The position numbers and the translations under genes were made by a program. The notes under the pieces were generated by a model. The model was given only the letters and a program-made list of their open reading frames with translations, ran no database searches and had not been told where the DNA came from. A DNA stretch of 64,000 bases from Sindora glabra (Eukaryota; Streptophyta; Magnoliopsida; Fabales; Fabaceae): positions 55,985,057 to 56,049,056 of the forward strand of contig CM035236.1 in assembly GCA_020226215.1 (NCBI GenBank), in the 5' to 3' direction. Shown here piece after piece: positions 32,890 through 44,639 of the stretch (within the stretch, counting starts at the first letter, position 1; each line of letters begins with the position of its first letter).

Positions 32890-34257
32890 TGTTAGTGTAT
32901 ATGCCCTAAAACCAATTATGTTGATGATTATAAATTTGAATCATGTTATTTTAATGGTAATTCCAATTATCATATATATTATCTGCGTAATATATTTAAT
33001 CATAATAATAACCTTAGAATAATTGTATTCTTAAATATCCCTAGTCATATATCATTGTGGATTAGGTTGTTTTGATATATTAAGACTAGCATGTGTGGTG
33101 ACTTATATGAGATATTAAGTCTGTACATGAGTACAAGTTAGAGAACTTGTATACTAGACTAACTCATCCTAAGAACACTACATGGATTGTTATATGAGTA
33201 TCATGAGTGATTCGTAGTGATCATTATTATAATAGTCCTTTGACTTGAGATCGCCAAGGTTCCCTACATATGAGTTTCATATTTTGATACTATTCTATAT
33301 CACTCGTGGTTGAGTGAATGCAAGGGTAGTTATTAGATATGTCACATATCATGTGGAGGGATTTGTGTGATCAAGATGGAATTTGTCCCTCCTATATAAC
33401 AAAAGTAACATCTATAGGCCCCTTGATTAAGTAAAGTTGTGGAAATGCATAGCCATACTCAGATGAATTAACATGGGATGTCAATTACATTTATTTCATT
33501 CAGCTTATTTAGGAATCAAGAAACCTCAAGATTGGATTATATGAGAATGACACGATCCATATCTTGTGCTCAATCTAGATGTTTAGGATAAAAGAACATA
33601 AATGATGATCACATGTAAAGGTTTAGTCAAATCACCAAATTTCTCATTACTTGAGTAACAATAATGTGCTGCTAGATACTGCTCATTGTTTATGATGATT
33701 AATATGATTAATGATCATTGCCAACGTAATGAGAGTCTGTAAGGTCACATACTTAGTGCCTAGTGGATTTGGAATTAATGGACTAAATTGTTTGGGCCTA
33801 ATATTTGGGAATTCCATGTTATAATTATAAGGCCCAATAATAAGCTCATGATTATACATGGAACAAAGCCCAATTAGTTAAAGTCTTCTATACACCTATT
33901 TAAATAGGCTTGTTAAGCAATAATAGGTTAATATTATTATTCACCCATCCCAAGCATAGAAAAATCCTAGTATCTTTCATTGACAGAAAACTCTTGAAGA
34001 GGCATAGCTAGCACTACAAGGAAAAGGAAAACAATTTCAACCGGTGTTCGTGTGGACGTTCATCAGTAATTCTCGAATTCGTGTGGATACCTAGGAGTCT
34101 TCAGCTGAAAGGAAGTTGAAGAGGTAATCAACAACCGAGTTCTTACGTCATCATTAAAGGTATTAAATGAATCCTTATTCTAATTTAACGTTTTACATGG
34201 ATTCATTAGCTGAGATTGGTTTATTCTGCTGCGCTTGTTTGGCTCTCGATCCCAACA
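32890..34257 (+). mobile_element. Copia-type solo LTR, 1.37 kb, perfect TCCAG duplication
   Basis: It starts TGTTAGTGTATATGCCCTAA, ends GATCCCAACA, and is flanked on both sides by TCCAG, so the insertion is exact and only one LTR remains. It shares start, internal phrases (GAGTACA near 33125, TCATATTTTGATAC, CATGTGGAGGGA near 33350, CCCCTTGATT near 33420) and the CCTAGGAGT/CGTGTGGATACC region with the LTR at 59673. A TATTTAAATAGG at about 33897 is a TATA-like site in the expected place. Confidence 0.92.
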
Positions 34258-34262
34258 TCCAG
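34258..34262 (+). other. Target-site duplication, right copy (TCCAG)
   Basis: Exact partner of 32885-32889. Confidence 0.9.
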
Positions 34263-35424
34263 TACATATATATCCAACATATGGACATCCAGAACTATAA
34301 GAACACATTCCAATCTTTAAAGTTAGTAAGCTAGATGGATGAGTAGTTTAAAGCATTATTAATCAATATAATGGTCCCCTCACTATTTTTAAGATAAATA
34401 TAACCTAAACACTTATTATGGAACCATATGTGAATTATTATAAAGGAAGAGTGATAAATGGCAAGTTTGTCCCAATATTCTATAGTTAAGGGAGGTGAAC
34501 GGCAAGTTATTACTACCTACTAGAATTAGAGTAAGGTTTTCATATGTTTTATAGGTTAGGATACAAAACTACAATTCATTATTACCATGAAAAATAAGGT
34601 TAAAGTACCAATTATAGTTTTCTACATTTAGATAGATAGAAAAAAGTATAATTCCTATATCAAACATAACCCTAGTAATTGATTGTGCAATAATATCCAA
34701 AAGTTCAAATTACATGTTAGTGGGTAACTCATTAATCTCCTCTACAAACTCAGTATGTGGAGTTAAAAATTTATAAGTCACATTGTAACCCCCATAATCA
34801 ATATCCATTATGAAAGTGAAGACTCTGCTTTTGGTCTTAACATTTCTACTAGATTTTACTCCAATATTTACCAAAATTTAGCTATTTATAATAAAATTTA
34901 CCTATATAGGGTCAGAAGCTATCTTAGAACTTGTAGCACTCCAAACCTCATACCTTAAATACAGTAAGCTATTATCGTAGAGATTTAAGGATTAACTTGT
35001 GAATTTATTATGGTGATATTGTTCCCTAAGTTCCTTCTTTCTGCTTTATTTGTCACTTCAGTATTTTGTTCATAAGGAATAAAATCCTAATTAACCTGCA
35101 TAGGAACTAGTTATTCTTCTAGCTTTAACATAACTTCATCAAAGTGTTGATGAACCCATTTGGGCATTGGAGCTTCCTCATTAAAACTAAAATTTGAAAG
35201 AGAATAAGGGGAAATAAATTAAATAGTCCTATTGGAAAAAAATTGGATTATCATTGATCTCAGCCCTTCTAAGATCCAGGCTTATAATGTAATACATCAT
35301 TTTCAAGAACTATTTGAATTGTTTATTTTAATAAAAAAAGGATTATTTTTATAAGATCAAACTTCACCAGAATAATGCAATTGATTAAGGTCCATATCTA
35401 TCATAATATCAAACAAATTTTCAA

Positions 35425-35690
35425 TTATAAAGAACTACCTTTGAGTGTCCTCCTCAACTTGCTAAGGAGATCTATCGCATGCTTTGGCTTTATGCTTAAT
35501 TTTGCCACATGAATAACACATCCTAAATATGTGCTAATATTGACATTAGATTTGAATCCATTGCCATCATCTAAGTGTAAAGAGAAAATGATTAATATAG
35601 GATCTCTAGGTTTGATTCTCACCTTAACTCGTAAATAGCTCAAATTATGGGGAAGATCAACAAGCCAATCCACCTATTCAATAAGTTTGA
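35425..35690 (-). pseudogene. LINE ORF1 remnant (DUF4283/zinc-knuckle type)
   Basis: An open minus-strand frame of 82 codons begins DWLVDLPHNL and continues YLRVKVRIKPRDPI, then a DDGNGF segment. This matches plant LINE ORF1 proteins, which carry a W-x-x-I-x-DLP motif, an LRVRVxIDVxxPL motif and a following zinc knuckle. The knuckle is decayed here: an ATYLGCVIHVAKL-like stretch sits where C-x-x-C-G-x-x-GH is expected. The family protein binds element RNA. Confidence 0.55.
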
Positions 35691-36263
35691 TCAATACACC
35701 AAGATAACTAAATCATAAGCATTCCTTTTTAAATAATCTTATGCCAAAATTTACAGATTAGGCCTTATGAATTGACTTAGAAATCAATTTAGGGTCTTTA
35801 TTAAGTTTCTATAGAGCCTAATTCAATTCAAGCCAATCTACGAAATTTTGGAAAGCCTAAATTAATTCACTATAGGGGACTTAGCTTCTAACCTTGCTCA
35901 ATTGATTCACATATGTAATTTACCAATTTATTCATTTGCATTAAGTTTAGTTCTATAAGAGTTGAATCGATTTATAAATTAATCTAGGCCAGAAGTTTTG
36001 CATATTAAGCCCAACAAATGAATTGACACATTTTTGCAAAAATTTTCATTATTCATGCATGAGTAAAATCATCCAAATCTTATTTTTCTTGTAATATCAC
36101 ATAACATAACCACCATTAATCATTAGGACAACATATTAAGTATTTGATTCTTAAAGAGATTCATACCAAATATTATTTTACCACATGGCATCAATTTAAC
36201 CAATTTTAAAGAAAACTCACTCAATACTAGTTAAATCATTCAATTTACACAATAATAGTTAGA
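35691..36263. other. AT-rich DNA left of the 36.3-kb solo LTR
   Basis: No frame. Repeated AATTGATTxxxTAAAT-type motifs at 35770-36010 resemble the motif cluster in the 29.3-31.5 kb LTR, so this may be part of another minus-strand LTR that continues after 38830. Not proved. Confidence 0.35.
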
Positions 36264-36268
36264 ATGTT
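36264..36268 (+). other. Target-site duplication, left copy (ATGTT)
   Basis: ATGTT is repeated exactly at 38825-38829. Confidence 0.92.
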
Positions 36269-37480
36269 TGTAATGTCCCGAATTTTCAATTCTATTATTT
36301 GAATCTTTATTTTCTAAGGCTGTAGAAATGAAGAGTACGTTTGATTTAGCTTAGTGGGTGAATCTCAAGTTGAAAGGAATTAAGTGTAAGGGTAAACGAA
36401 ATTTTGAAGGAAAATGATAGTAGGAAAAGAATTAATTCTCCTAAACAGTATGGATGATCGGAGGAGGTTAGAAAATCCTAAAAAAGGGGAGTTGTCTAAG
36501 TATGACAGTATAAGGAATTTTAAACAGACAGAGACCCTATGGACTAATTTGCAAAAGTGCAGAATCGGGTGTGGTTAAAGTGTAAATAATTAAGGATTTG
36601 GGATTTAATATAAATAACTAAGAGTTTGGAGTGCAATATGTGATTTTTATTAGTGTGACCAATAGATTCATGACAAGTGTCATTGTTAGAAAAATATTGG
36701 CAAGAATAGCCTTACTTTTGGTGAAAAAGGACTAAATTACCCTTGGAATTGTCAAAAATGGCAAGAATGCCCCTAGAAGCTTCATGAAAAGTCTTCTTTC
36801 TTCTCCATTTTTCCAAAAGCTGCAGCACCTCCATGAAAGCTCCAAAACGTGCAGGAGAGAGAGAGAAAGAGAGAGAAAGTTTCTTTTGAGTTTTTCACCC
36901 AAAAATAGTGAGATTTAGGCTTGGGAGTAGAAGGGAAAGTTGCTCTTCTCATCAAGCTCTATCCATTGGTGTGTTTAGATTGAAGAGAAGCTTAAGTTTG
37001 ATCAAGTTTGAAGAGCTCTAAGTAAGGATTTTCAAGTTGTAGTAAGAGGTAAAATTGTTCTCCTCTAAAAGCTCTTTATTGTGCTCTTCTTAGTTTCTTG
37101 AAATCTTGAGGTTGGTGTGGTCAAGGGTGATTGAACATGGAGTTTAGGATGATTTGAATATGTTTAATGGTGTTTTAGATGTTGTTATGATGATTTATGG
37201 CTTGGGTTTGGCGTAAAAATAACAAAAAACATGATGTACACATTTGGGTTTTAGAGGCATAATGGTGCATGTGTAGTGTTGGCATGATATGTTTAGAACT
37301 TGGCTAAATTGATGAAGTTAAATTAGTTTCTATGAATTTATGAAGCTTATGGAAGATGAAACTTTGAGTTGTGAAGGTGTTTGTGTGCATTTTCCCTTTT
37401 GAGAAGCTAAAACCATAATATGGAAAAGAAGGAAGGAAGGAGTTTTAGTGTTTAAAGTGTTTTCGGAGGATCAGCAAGGT

Positions 37481-37702
37481 ACACGGGGTAGAACACGGCC
37501 CGTGTTCCTCGTCGAAGCTGATCAGTGTGCTACACGGGGTGCAACACTCCCCGTGTTTATCTCAGGACTGAAGGGCAATAAGGTACACGGGGTAGAACAC
37601 GGCCTGTGTTCACCCCCGTGTTCTTTGTCGAGTAGCCCTAAAGTGAACCAGTAAGGAACACGGCCCTGAACACAGGGTATGGGACCCCCGTGTTCTTTGT
37701 TA
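37481..37702 (+). repeat. GC-rich ACACGGGG / CCCCGTGT hairpin-forming repeats in the LTR
   Basis: ACACGGGGTAGAACACGGCC and its variants occur at 37481, 37532 and 37585, paired with reversed CCCCGTGTT forms at about 37550, 37614 and 37686. Direct and inverted copies alternate, so several stem-loops are possible. The composition stands out sharply from the window. Confidence 0.85.
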
Positions 37703-38097
37703 AGTGAACTTTTTGGCTTTAATTCTTCATGTTTTGCATGGCTTTACCCCTGGATCCTTTTCTAATGTTCATATGTGTCATTCCAAGGCTTGAAAGTAAA
37801 GTATAGAGCATCTAAGTATGCATTTAATTAAGTGGAGAAAGTAAAGAATACATGAGGTTTAAGGAAAGTGATGATGTTCTAATAAGAAGTATGATGTGTA
37901 TTTATGTAGACTAAGAAGTGACAAGTTAGGAAAGCAAGGGAAATTGTAAAGAAGTTGTTAAGTGAGGGCAAAGGAAACATCACATTGGAAGCTTGTAAAA
38001 GGTAGCTAGCTCTATCCTTAAGCTCTGTTTCTATTCACATGATTTTCTGTATATTATGCCATTGTATGGAATGTGTATGAGATAGCTGTGTGTGCAT

Positions 38098-38282
38098 CCC
38101 GGGAAGACAGTAATACTGTATGAGTAAGGCCTATGGCCCGAGTTATCCCCGGGATGGTAATGAAAATTGCTGTATGCGGTACCTATGGCCAGACACCTCG
38201 GGAAGACAGTGTGATACTGTGTGAGTAAGGCCTATGGCCCGAGTTATCCCCGGGAAGACAGCGTGATGCTGTATATGAGGCC
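38098..38282 (+). repeat. Tandem ~100-bp units in the LTR
   Basis: CCCGGGAAGACAGTAATACT followed by GTATGAGTAAGGCCTATGGC and CCGAGTTATCCCCGGGA recurs at 38098 and, slightly changed, at 38198, with a partial third unit at 38250. Confidence 0.85.
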
Positions 38283-38824
38283 TAGGTACGATTATCTGTG
38301 ATGGCCATCTAGATATTGATGTAAGTCCTTGAATGGGCTTGATGATTGCTGTGTGCAGTGCATATTTCTTACAATGGTATGGAATGAGATGATAAAGAGA
38401 TGAGGAATGATTAATTGTTTTTGAAATGTATGTTTTACTTGCTTAAGGATATGGAATGGCTCAATATATTTTTACAGTGATGGCTAGCTACTGGGAAACT
38501 CTGTTTCTTATGTTTTTTCTGTATTGTTACTAACCATTCCAGGTGATGCTTCCAAAGGCTCTCATGATAAAGGACAATGATGTTTTGAAGTTGTAAATGT
38601 AAAAGAAAGAAAAAAAAAGATGTGTATATAGTTGGGGATATTGTATATGATGGATGTATGTTTTGTAAGATGAACTTGTTGTATAATTACATAACCCTTG
38701 CCTATATTGTTTGAGATGCAGAATATTTGTGGTATTGTGAGCTAGTCTAGAATAAAAGGCTAATTAGTATACGTTAATTATCTATTAAATGAGGATTAAG
38801 GTGTTGATAAGTAAGGGAGTTACA

Positions 38825-38829
38825 ATGTT
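38825..38829 (+). other. Target-site duplication, right copy (ATGTT)
   Basis: Exact partner of 36264-36268. Confidence 0.92.
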
Positions 38830-40680
38830 TACTAATCACTTATAGAAAAGATAACATATGGATGAAGTGATGGTTTGGTCACTCCTAAGCATTGAAAATC
38901 AAGAGTTAAGGGTTAGGGCACTAAAATCTCATTTAAACCAAATGCCCTAATAAAAACATTAGAGAGGAAGTAGAAGAGAAATGTTACAAAGATTAGTGGG
39001 GAACTCCTTACATTACTTAGATTGAAAAAGGAAAGGATTAAGGAAGATTAGAGTTATGCTTAGGAAATAAGAAGAGATGAAGAAATTGGTTAAGTCAGAG
39101 GAAAAATGAAGAGCTAGCTAATTTGGGAAAATATAAAGGTTTAAGCCTTAGGGGCAAAATAGGGAAATAGACTCCTAAAATCTCCTCTATACTCATTTAC
39201 TCATACTTGATCATATTTAACTTTAAATTATTTCTAAAATACTTCAAATAAGAAATAAAATTAATTTATTAATCTATTATAATTAATTATTTTCACACAA
39301 AATATTTTAAGTCCTAACATGTTTGATAGTAGGCATCCTTTAATTTTGGAAGGACTTGTTCCCACCTAATTTATCTTAAAATTCACATAACTATTAACTT
39401 TTTTAATAGTTGAGATTTCAATTACCCTCACACTCTTATTGTCTACCATAACATGCATGTATCCAAAAGCCATGCATGCATGGAAATTTTTCATTAGATT
39501 TGGCACTGAAAAAGTAGCAACAATGATGCTTAAAGGTTAAAAGAAGTGCTAGCTTGTGGGTCAATTAACCTTATTAAAAGTAAGAAAATAACATATATTA
39601 TATAAGTGAATACTTACATGACCCTATAAGAAATTCTTTGTAACCCCTTTATTTTGTGAGTTACTAAAAGAAGTAAGGTGTCGGAAATTTTATTGAGTAA
39701 GATTACCTTATTTTATAATTAAAAAAAATAGTTAACACTTGATGTGAAATCTATTTGTTATTTCATGTTGTAAAACTCTTAAATCATAATTTTATATTAT
39801 TATTTGGTATTTTTTTAAAGGGAATTGCATTTTTACATATTTTTACAATTTTTCATTAAAAATATAATTATTCATGTAAAATAACTGTAATTTTTTTTAT
39901 TAAATGTCATAATATTTTCATAAAAAATTAATGTATTTTTGTTACAACTTTAAATGATAATATTATAATTTATCATGAATTAGCTTTACTAGCCATTTTT
40001 TCTAGCTACGCCATTAATGATGTTCTTATGTAACATCACTTCTATTATTCTTCCCAAATCTCCAAATAATTATCCTTCTTCTTCTTAAAATATATGTTCT
40101 TACACAATTTTTTTTGTTATTTTATCATTTATATCCTGTTTTGATTCCCAATTTTGCATTTTTTCCTCAAAATTCCAATTGTATGTTAATGCATTTTGGG
40201 GCTAATATCATATTAAACACTTATAACCTTAAAGTCACTTATTAGCCTTAAAGAGTTTGTTTTAATATAACCTCTAAAAAAGATTATAATGATACAACTT
40301 TTTGTAAATTTTATGAGAAAGAAATATAAAACTTGTAATTTTTTTCATAAGATCTTATAACTTTTTCATATAATATAAGTATATGGGGTGCAACTATTCA
40401 TATAAAACTTGCAACTTTGTTCATAAGTCTTGCAACATGAAACAATGATCCTACAACATGAAAACTTAAGGAGTTATTACAATATTTCATGAAAAAGATT
40501 ATAAACTTTCGACAAAGTATTGCAAGTTTTATGAAAAAATAGCATAAAATTCATAATGGTCATACTAATACATCCTATTTTGAGAGTATACCGAAAAAGT
40601 CCCCTTTAATTAATTTATCAATTTATAAATTTTAGTAAAACTTAAACAAAAAATTTTCAACACTATAATATATAATTATG
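38830..40680. other. AT-rich DNA, no gene recognised
   Basis: 38830-39320 resembles in layout the right part of the minus-strand LTR at 31000-31495 (GGTTAAGTCAGAGGAAAA-type purine-rich part followed by CTCATTTACTCATACT), so it may be LTR debris. 40290-40540 holds repeated and partly inverted ACTTGCAACTTTGTTCATAAG-like phrases. No frame of note. Confidence 0.35.
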
Positions 40681-40688
40681 GTTACTTC

Positions 40689-41500
40689 TTAACCAAAAAT
40701 TAGTAATAATTCTCTTCTAGCTATAGTTCTATACCTAAGTAGTTCATTTTCTTTTTCTGCTTGTTTGAGTTTGGCAATATTTTCTGGTCTAGGTAAGATT
40801 GAGCATGTGTTATTATAAAGGCTTGTCAGGATCTTCTTACTACTGGAGAATCTGTACCAACCTAGAAGGTGGCTTAGAATGCATTTGTCACTCCAAGTTA
40901 GTTCATGGAATTCATTGGGATTCTTGGGAATAAAATCTAGGAAGAAATCTATTTTTTTATTTTCTTGGATTAAAACTTGAATAAAGTGGTATATTTTTCT
41001 ATTATTTCTTAATGACAACATTTAGATTTTAAACTTTGTTTTCAGTATTTAGGTTGATTATAAGTAACTTTCTTGATGATATCCCACTATGTGTCTTATA
41101 TTTTTTGAATTCCTAGCATTCAATAAAGATGAAGGTCCAGAAAGGTTGGAAGTATTGCTTCCAAGCCTATAGAAGTTATTGTAATTCTTGCTTTGTGATA
41201 TTTATAAGGACTTAAGTAGTATAAGGTGGAGTTTTCAATTAGGGATGATATTTTTATCATAAAACGTTGTTAGGATTATACATTATCCTTTTTAAATTGG
41301 TTAATAAGTTGCTAGTTTGTAAAATCCATGAAAATCTACTAGTACTAGATTTAGCAGTAATTTCCATTAAAGACTTCTTTTCTTTTTCTCTTAAAAAATT
41401 TTATTATAAAGAAGGAAATAGTCATAAGGCTAAAAGATGGCACAACCTCTTAAAATCTATATAATTTTGGGGTACCAAAATTATTGATTATGGATATTTT
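40689..41500 (-). pseudogene. Unidentified protein-coding remnant
   Basis: An open minus-strand frame (40689-41021, 110 codons) has coding-like composition unlike the low-complexity chance frames nearby: LTWSDKCILSHLLGWYRFSS, then PRPENIAKLKQAEKEN and RYRTIARRELLLIF. Upstream on the same strand, another reading has similar quality over 41060-41220 (SPYKYHKARITITSIGLEA, then WDIIKKVTYNQPKY), with stops between. Together they suggest one decayed protein of at least 200 residues on the minus strand. No family was recognised; a transposable element or an integrated viral sequence is possible but unproven. The first frame starts at an ATG but may be internal. Confidence 0.35.
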
Positions 41501-42550
41501 ATCATGGAAAAAAATTACATAATTAATTAGTTTGGGACATTATTCAAATGGAAGAGGTTTTATATATATCACAAACTTAGAGTATTATGAATAATATGGG
41601 CTTGGTCTTAAAAAATTTGTTGTAGTTGAATTACTTCTTGGTTTGGAAAAATTATAGTTTTAAAGCTTTATAAGTTCAAGAGATTGGTAACATGTTTGAT
41701 AATTCAATCTTATAAGCTTTCAAATTTTAATCAATTTCTAAGCTTTATAGCAAGTTATGATTTTGATTTGGCTACTGAGAAAACTAAGTGCATGTGTTGC
41801 TTTAAATTTACTAAGGGAAGCTTTGCATGGTTTCTAATCTATCTTATAGGTATTTTATGTATTTATTAAAGTTCCTTCTATCTTCTTTTTTGATAGATTA
41901 AAATTCTTCATTTTGATTATTTTTCTTTGAATTTTCCATTTTTATAGTGTGTACTTCTATATTTTCCCTCCACAAAATGAGATTTATGCTTTAAATATTA
42001 CATTCCAATGTTTTCTTACGTGGAAAGAAGAGAAGGAACAAATTCACTTTTCTTAGTCTATAATACATTGTTGGGGTTAGTCAATTGGTATATATAATTA
42101 ATTTTTATTTTTTTGTAAATGCCTTTAATGAGACACGTAGGAGCTAAATGTAGTTGAAACTTCATTTATTTGAATGAATCATAACCTTTACAAATGATTA
42201 ATTTAAAACTATATTGTGATTGAACGTTACACTTGTGGAATATACCTAATTTCTATTTTTCAAGTAAAGCTTATTTATAGTAGCTTAGATTTCACTTGTT
42301 TTTTTATTCAATGGGTGATTAAATGAGATCACTTGTGAAAGAATAGGTTATGATCACGTAATTTTATTATTGTTAATTTGATTCTTCAATTAAAATACAG
42401 TTATTATTCAACTATACATTCATTTAATATAGTAATATAAATGCTGCAACAAGGCATTATTCATTGGCTGAATTTGGGCTATCTTATGAGAAATTTAATT
42501 CGTCACATTCTTTACAAACTACAATATTATTAATCATAAGAAACCATTGA
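41501..42550. other. AT-rich DNA, possible continuation of the 40.7-kb remnant
   Basis: A few plausible minus-strand stretches (near 41770-41810) hint that the remnant may extend further, but stops are frequent. Nothing definite. Confidence 0.3.
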
Positions 42551-42555
42551 AAAAG
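42551..42555 (+). other. Target-site duplication of copia B, left copy (AAAAG)
   Basis: AAAAG pairs with AAATG at 51177-51181 (4 of 5). Confidence 0.65.
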
Positions 42556-43351
42556 TGTTAGTGGTGAATTCCTTCAAAGTGGACCTATAGTTCCTTTTAT
42601 ATTTATTATTTAGTAAAAAGGATAAAAGAAAAGAAAAATAAAACAAAAAATGGCCCATTAGCTATTTTAGGAGAATAGGCTAAATTTGGCTAAAAAGCCT
42701 TTAAAGGCTTTCATATATAAAAGCCAATATGGTTCTGTATGAATGTGGGTGTGGAGTTGAAAAATAAAAAGGCATCTCGATCAGCATAAGAAGTGTAGTT
42801 ACTTTATGAATTATGAGCAATAGAAGGTTAAAAGCTATTTTTTTCTTCCCTTAGTACACAAGGTGGCACAAAAATGTAAGGATTTTACCAAATAGTGCTA
42901 GAAAATTTATCACCCTCTTTACTTTAATTCACATCAAATTTAGGTTTGTTATTATTGCTAATTTGAATAGTTTAATAGATATTTTTCTATTAATTTTTCT
43001 TCTTTTCTATTAGTTAATTCCACACAATAATTAGTATTAATTATTATGTTACCTCTATTGAGAATTCCACCTATTTTAGTGAAGAATTTTTTATACTAGT
43101 TATTCCTTAAATTTCTAAAGAAGACATTGCATCCATTATTTTATTAGTGGATCTTTTTTACTAGACTAAGTTTTATGTTTTCTACTCTTATATTAAGGGA
43201 TTTTCCATATTAAAAATTATTGATTTTCTAACTTATCTTTCTCAAAATATTTTTTCGTGATATATTTTATTGTACATGTGAAGAAGTCAATCCAAATGAG
43301 TTATTTAATTTTTTGTTATGTGTTACTTTGATTTTATTATTTTTCCTAACA
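42556..43351 (+). repeat. 5' LTR of copia B (796 bp)
   Basis: It starts TGTTAGTGG and ends CCTAACA. Aligned by eye with 50427-51176, it shares TTCCTTTTATATTTATTATT, AAAGGCTTTCATATATAAAA and TTGTACAT-containing blocks, with many point changes. Confidence 0.92.
42714..42722 (+). promoter_or_regulatory. LTR TATA box of copia B
   Basis: TATATAAAA within CTTTCATATATAAAAGCC lies in the same place in both LTRs (second copy at 50581-50589), the expected core promoter for element transcription. Confidence 0.65.
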
Positions 43352-43353
43352 AA

Positions 43354-43365
43354 TGGTATTAGAGC
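43354..43365 (+). other. Primer binding site of copia B (tRNA-Met type)
   Basis: TGGTATTAGAGC, two bases after the LTR, matches the standard TGGTATCAGAGC at 11 of 12 positions. Confidence 0.9.
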
Positions 43366-43395
43366 TTAGGCTTTAGTATATTTTACTTGTGTGAA

Positions 43396-44225
43396 TATGG
43401 AGGCTAATACAAGTATAAATCATATTTTTGAGTGGTGAGAATTATGCTTTTTAGAAAAGGAAAATAAAAGATTTGCTTTATATGAAAGATTACTATTTAC
43501 CTATATTTACTATTAAAAAACCTGAAAATAAAGTAGATTTAGAATGAAATCTATTTTATAAGTAGGTTTGTGAATGTATCAGGCAGTGGATAGAAAAGAA
43601 TATATGGAATCATATTAAAGAGGAGACATATGCTCATACATTATGGATTAAACTTGAAAAGTTATATGCTCAAAAAATCGAGAGTAATAAAATACTTTTG
43701 ATAAAGTAAATGATGAACATAAAATATCAAGATGGTATTCTGATAGCAATTCACTTAAATAAGTATTAAAGAATTATTAATCAGCTTTCTATTATAAGTA
43801 TCAAATTTAAAGATAAAGTATAGGGTTTGATACTTTTTAGTTCTTTACTAAACTCATAAGAGATATTTAGAATGTTTATATTTAATTTTACCCTAGATAA
43901 CGTGATGACTATGGAAATTGTTAAAAATGGAATTTTAATTAAAGAGTTGAAAAAGAAATCATAAGGTTCTTCTTTACAACTAGATGTTATGGTTGCTGAA
44001 TCTTAAATGAGAAGTAAAAGTCAAGGTACAAAAAATAAAGATTAAAGTAAAAACAAATCTAAGAAAAGATTTAAAAATGTTAAGTGTCATTATTGTAGCA
44101 AAAAAAAGGTGTACCAAGAAATATTGTTGAAAGTTGAAAAAGGACAATAAAAATAAAAATCACATAAGAAAAAGGAAAGATAAAAAATATGAAAGTGATA
44201 AAGATAGGGTTAATACAATAATTGA
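43396..44225 (+). pseudogene. gag remnant, copia B
   Basis: From ATG at 43396 the reading (stops ignored) gives the copia gag pattern: KIKDLLYMKDYYLPIF (about 43465-43515), CIRQWIEKNIWNHIKEETYA (about 43573-43635), LWIKLEKLYAQK (about 43645-43680), a KYQDG-like segment (43725) and LLFSSLLNS-like (43825-43860). A basic tail leads to KCHYCSKKK near 44085-44110, the start of the zinc knuckle, whose second half is lost. Gag forms the particle that carries element RNA. Confidence 0.8.
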
Positions 44226-44635
44226 TCAATTTCTTTTAGTTCATAAAGATGATATTGTTAACCTTGCAGAGAATGAAACTAATTAGGTAATTAATAGTGG
44301 TGCTTTTATCTATATTACATGTAGAAAGGATATTTTTTTCATTTTACACTCCTAATGATTTTGGAGCTATAAGATTAGCTCATAAAGGTGTAGTAAAGAG
44401 TACTAATATTAGAGACGTCATTCTAAAAATATCTAATGAAATGAAATTAACCCTCAAGCATGTAAAACATGTACTAAACATCCAGTTGAACCTACTTTTT
44501 GTACATAAACTTTGTGATGAAGGGTATGATAATTTCTTCCCACATGACCAGTGAAAGCTTATCAAGGGTTCTATAGTTGTAGCTAAAGGTTCAAGGTATT
44601 CTATACTTTTTTTAACTTAAGCAAAAATTGTTAAA
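44226..44635 (+). pseudogene. Protease remnant, copia B
   Basis: An open frame at 44297-44554 follows the copia protease region: an IHVERIFFSFYTPNDFG segment stands for the usual HMTPRxEFFxxYxxxDFG, then VILKISNEMKLTLKHVKHVL (the CLETSNGxxLxLKxVRHxP motif) and LNLLFVHKLCDEGY. The catalytic D-S-G lies just before the ATG and has decayed (NSGA-like at 44290), so the ATG is not a true start. The ancestral enzyme cut the polyprotein. Confidence 0.78.
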
Positions 44636-44639
44636 GATG

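Larger units (their letters stand above)
31496..36268 (-). mobile_element. L1-type LINE remnant, split by a copia solo LTR
   Basis: Minus-strand coding traces appear in LINE order: an ORF1 nucleic-acid-binding fragment at 35425-35690 and an ORF2 endonuclease fragment at 31860-32290. The copia solo LTR (32890-34257) lies between them, and the gypsy LTR ends the remnant at 31495. Reverse transcriptase is missing. Nothing recognisable lies between the fragments. The outer limits are set by the neighbouring insertions rather than by LINE ends. Confidence 0.55.
36269..38824 (+). mobile_element. Large solo LTR (2.56 kb), perfect ATGTT duplication
   Basis: It starts TGTAATGTCCCGAA and ends GGGAGTTACA, with TGTAA/TTACA as matching ends and exact ATGTT on both sides. 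The interior has no coding remnant but carries a purine GA tract (36856-36880), GC-rich repeats (37481-37702) and tandem units (38098-38282). The TGTAATxxCCCG start and the CCCGGGA-type units are typical of LTRs of plant Ty3/gypsy Tekay/Del-type elements. Its sharp ends and GC-rich core suggest that it is younger than the nested LTRs in copia A. Confidence 0.93.

Noticed and set aside
36856..36880. GA microsatellite as an independent regulatory site
   Set aside because: It lies within the solo LTR leader and has no separate context, so it is treated as part of the LTR.
37448..37654. Open frame of 68 codons over the ACACGGGG repeats
   Set aside because: It simply translates the GC-rich repeat cluster of a solo LTR, and the repeats force the amino-acid pattern.
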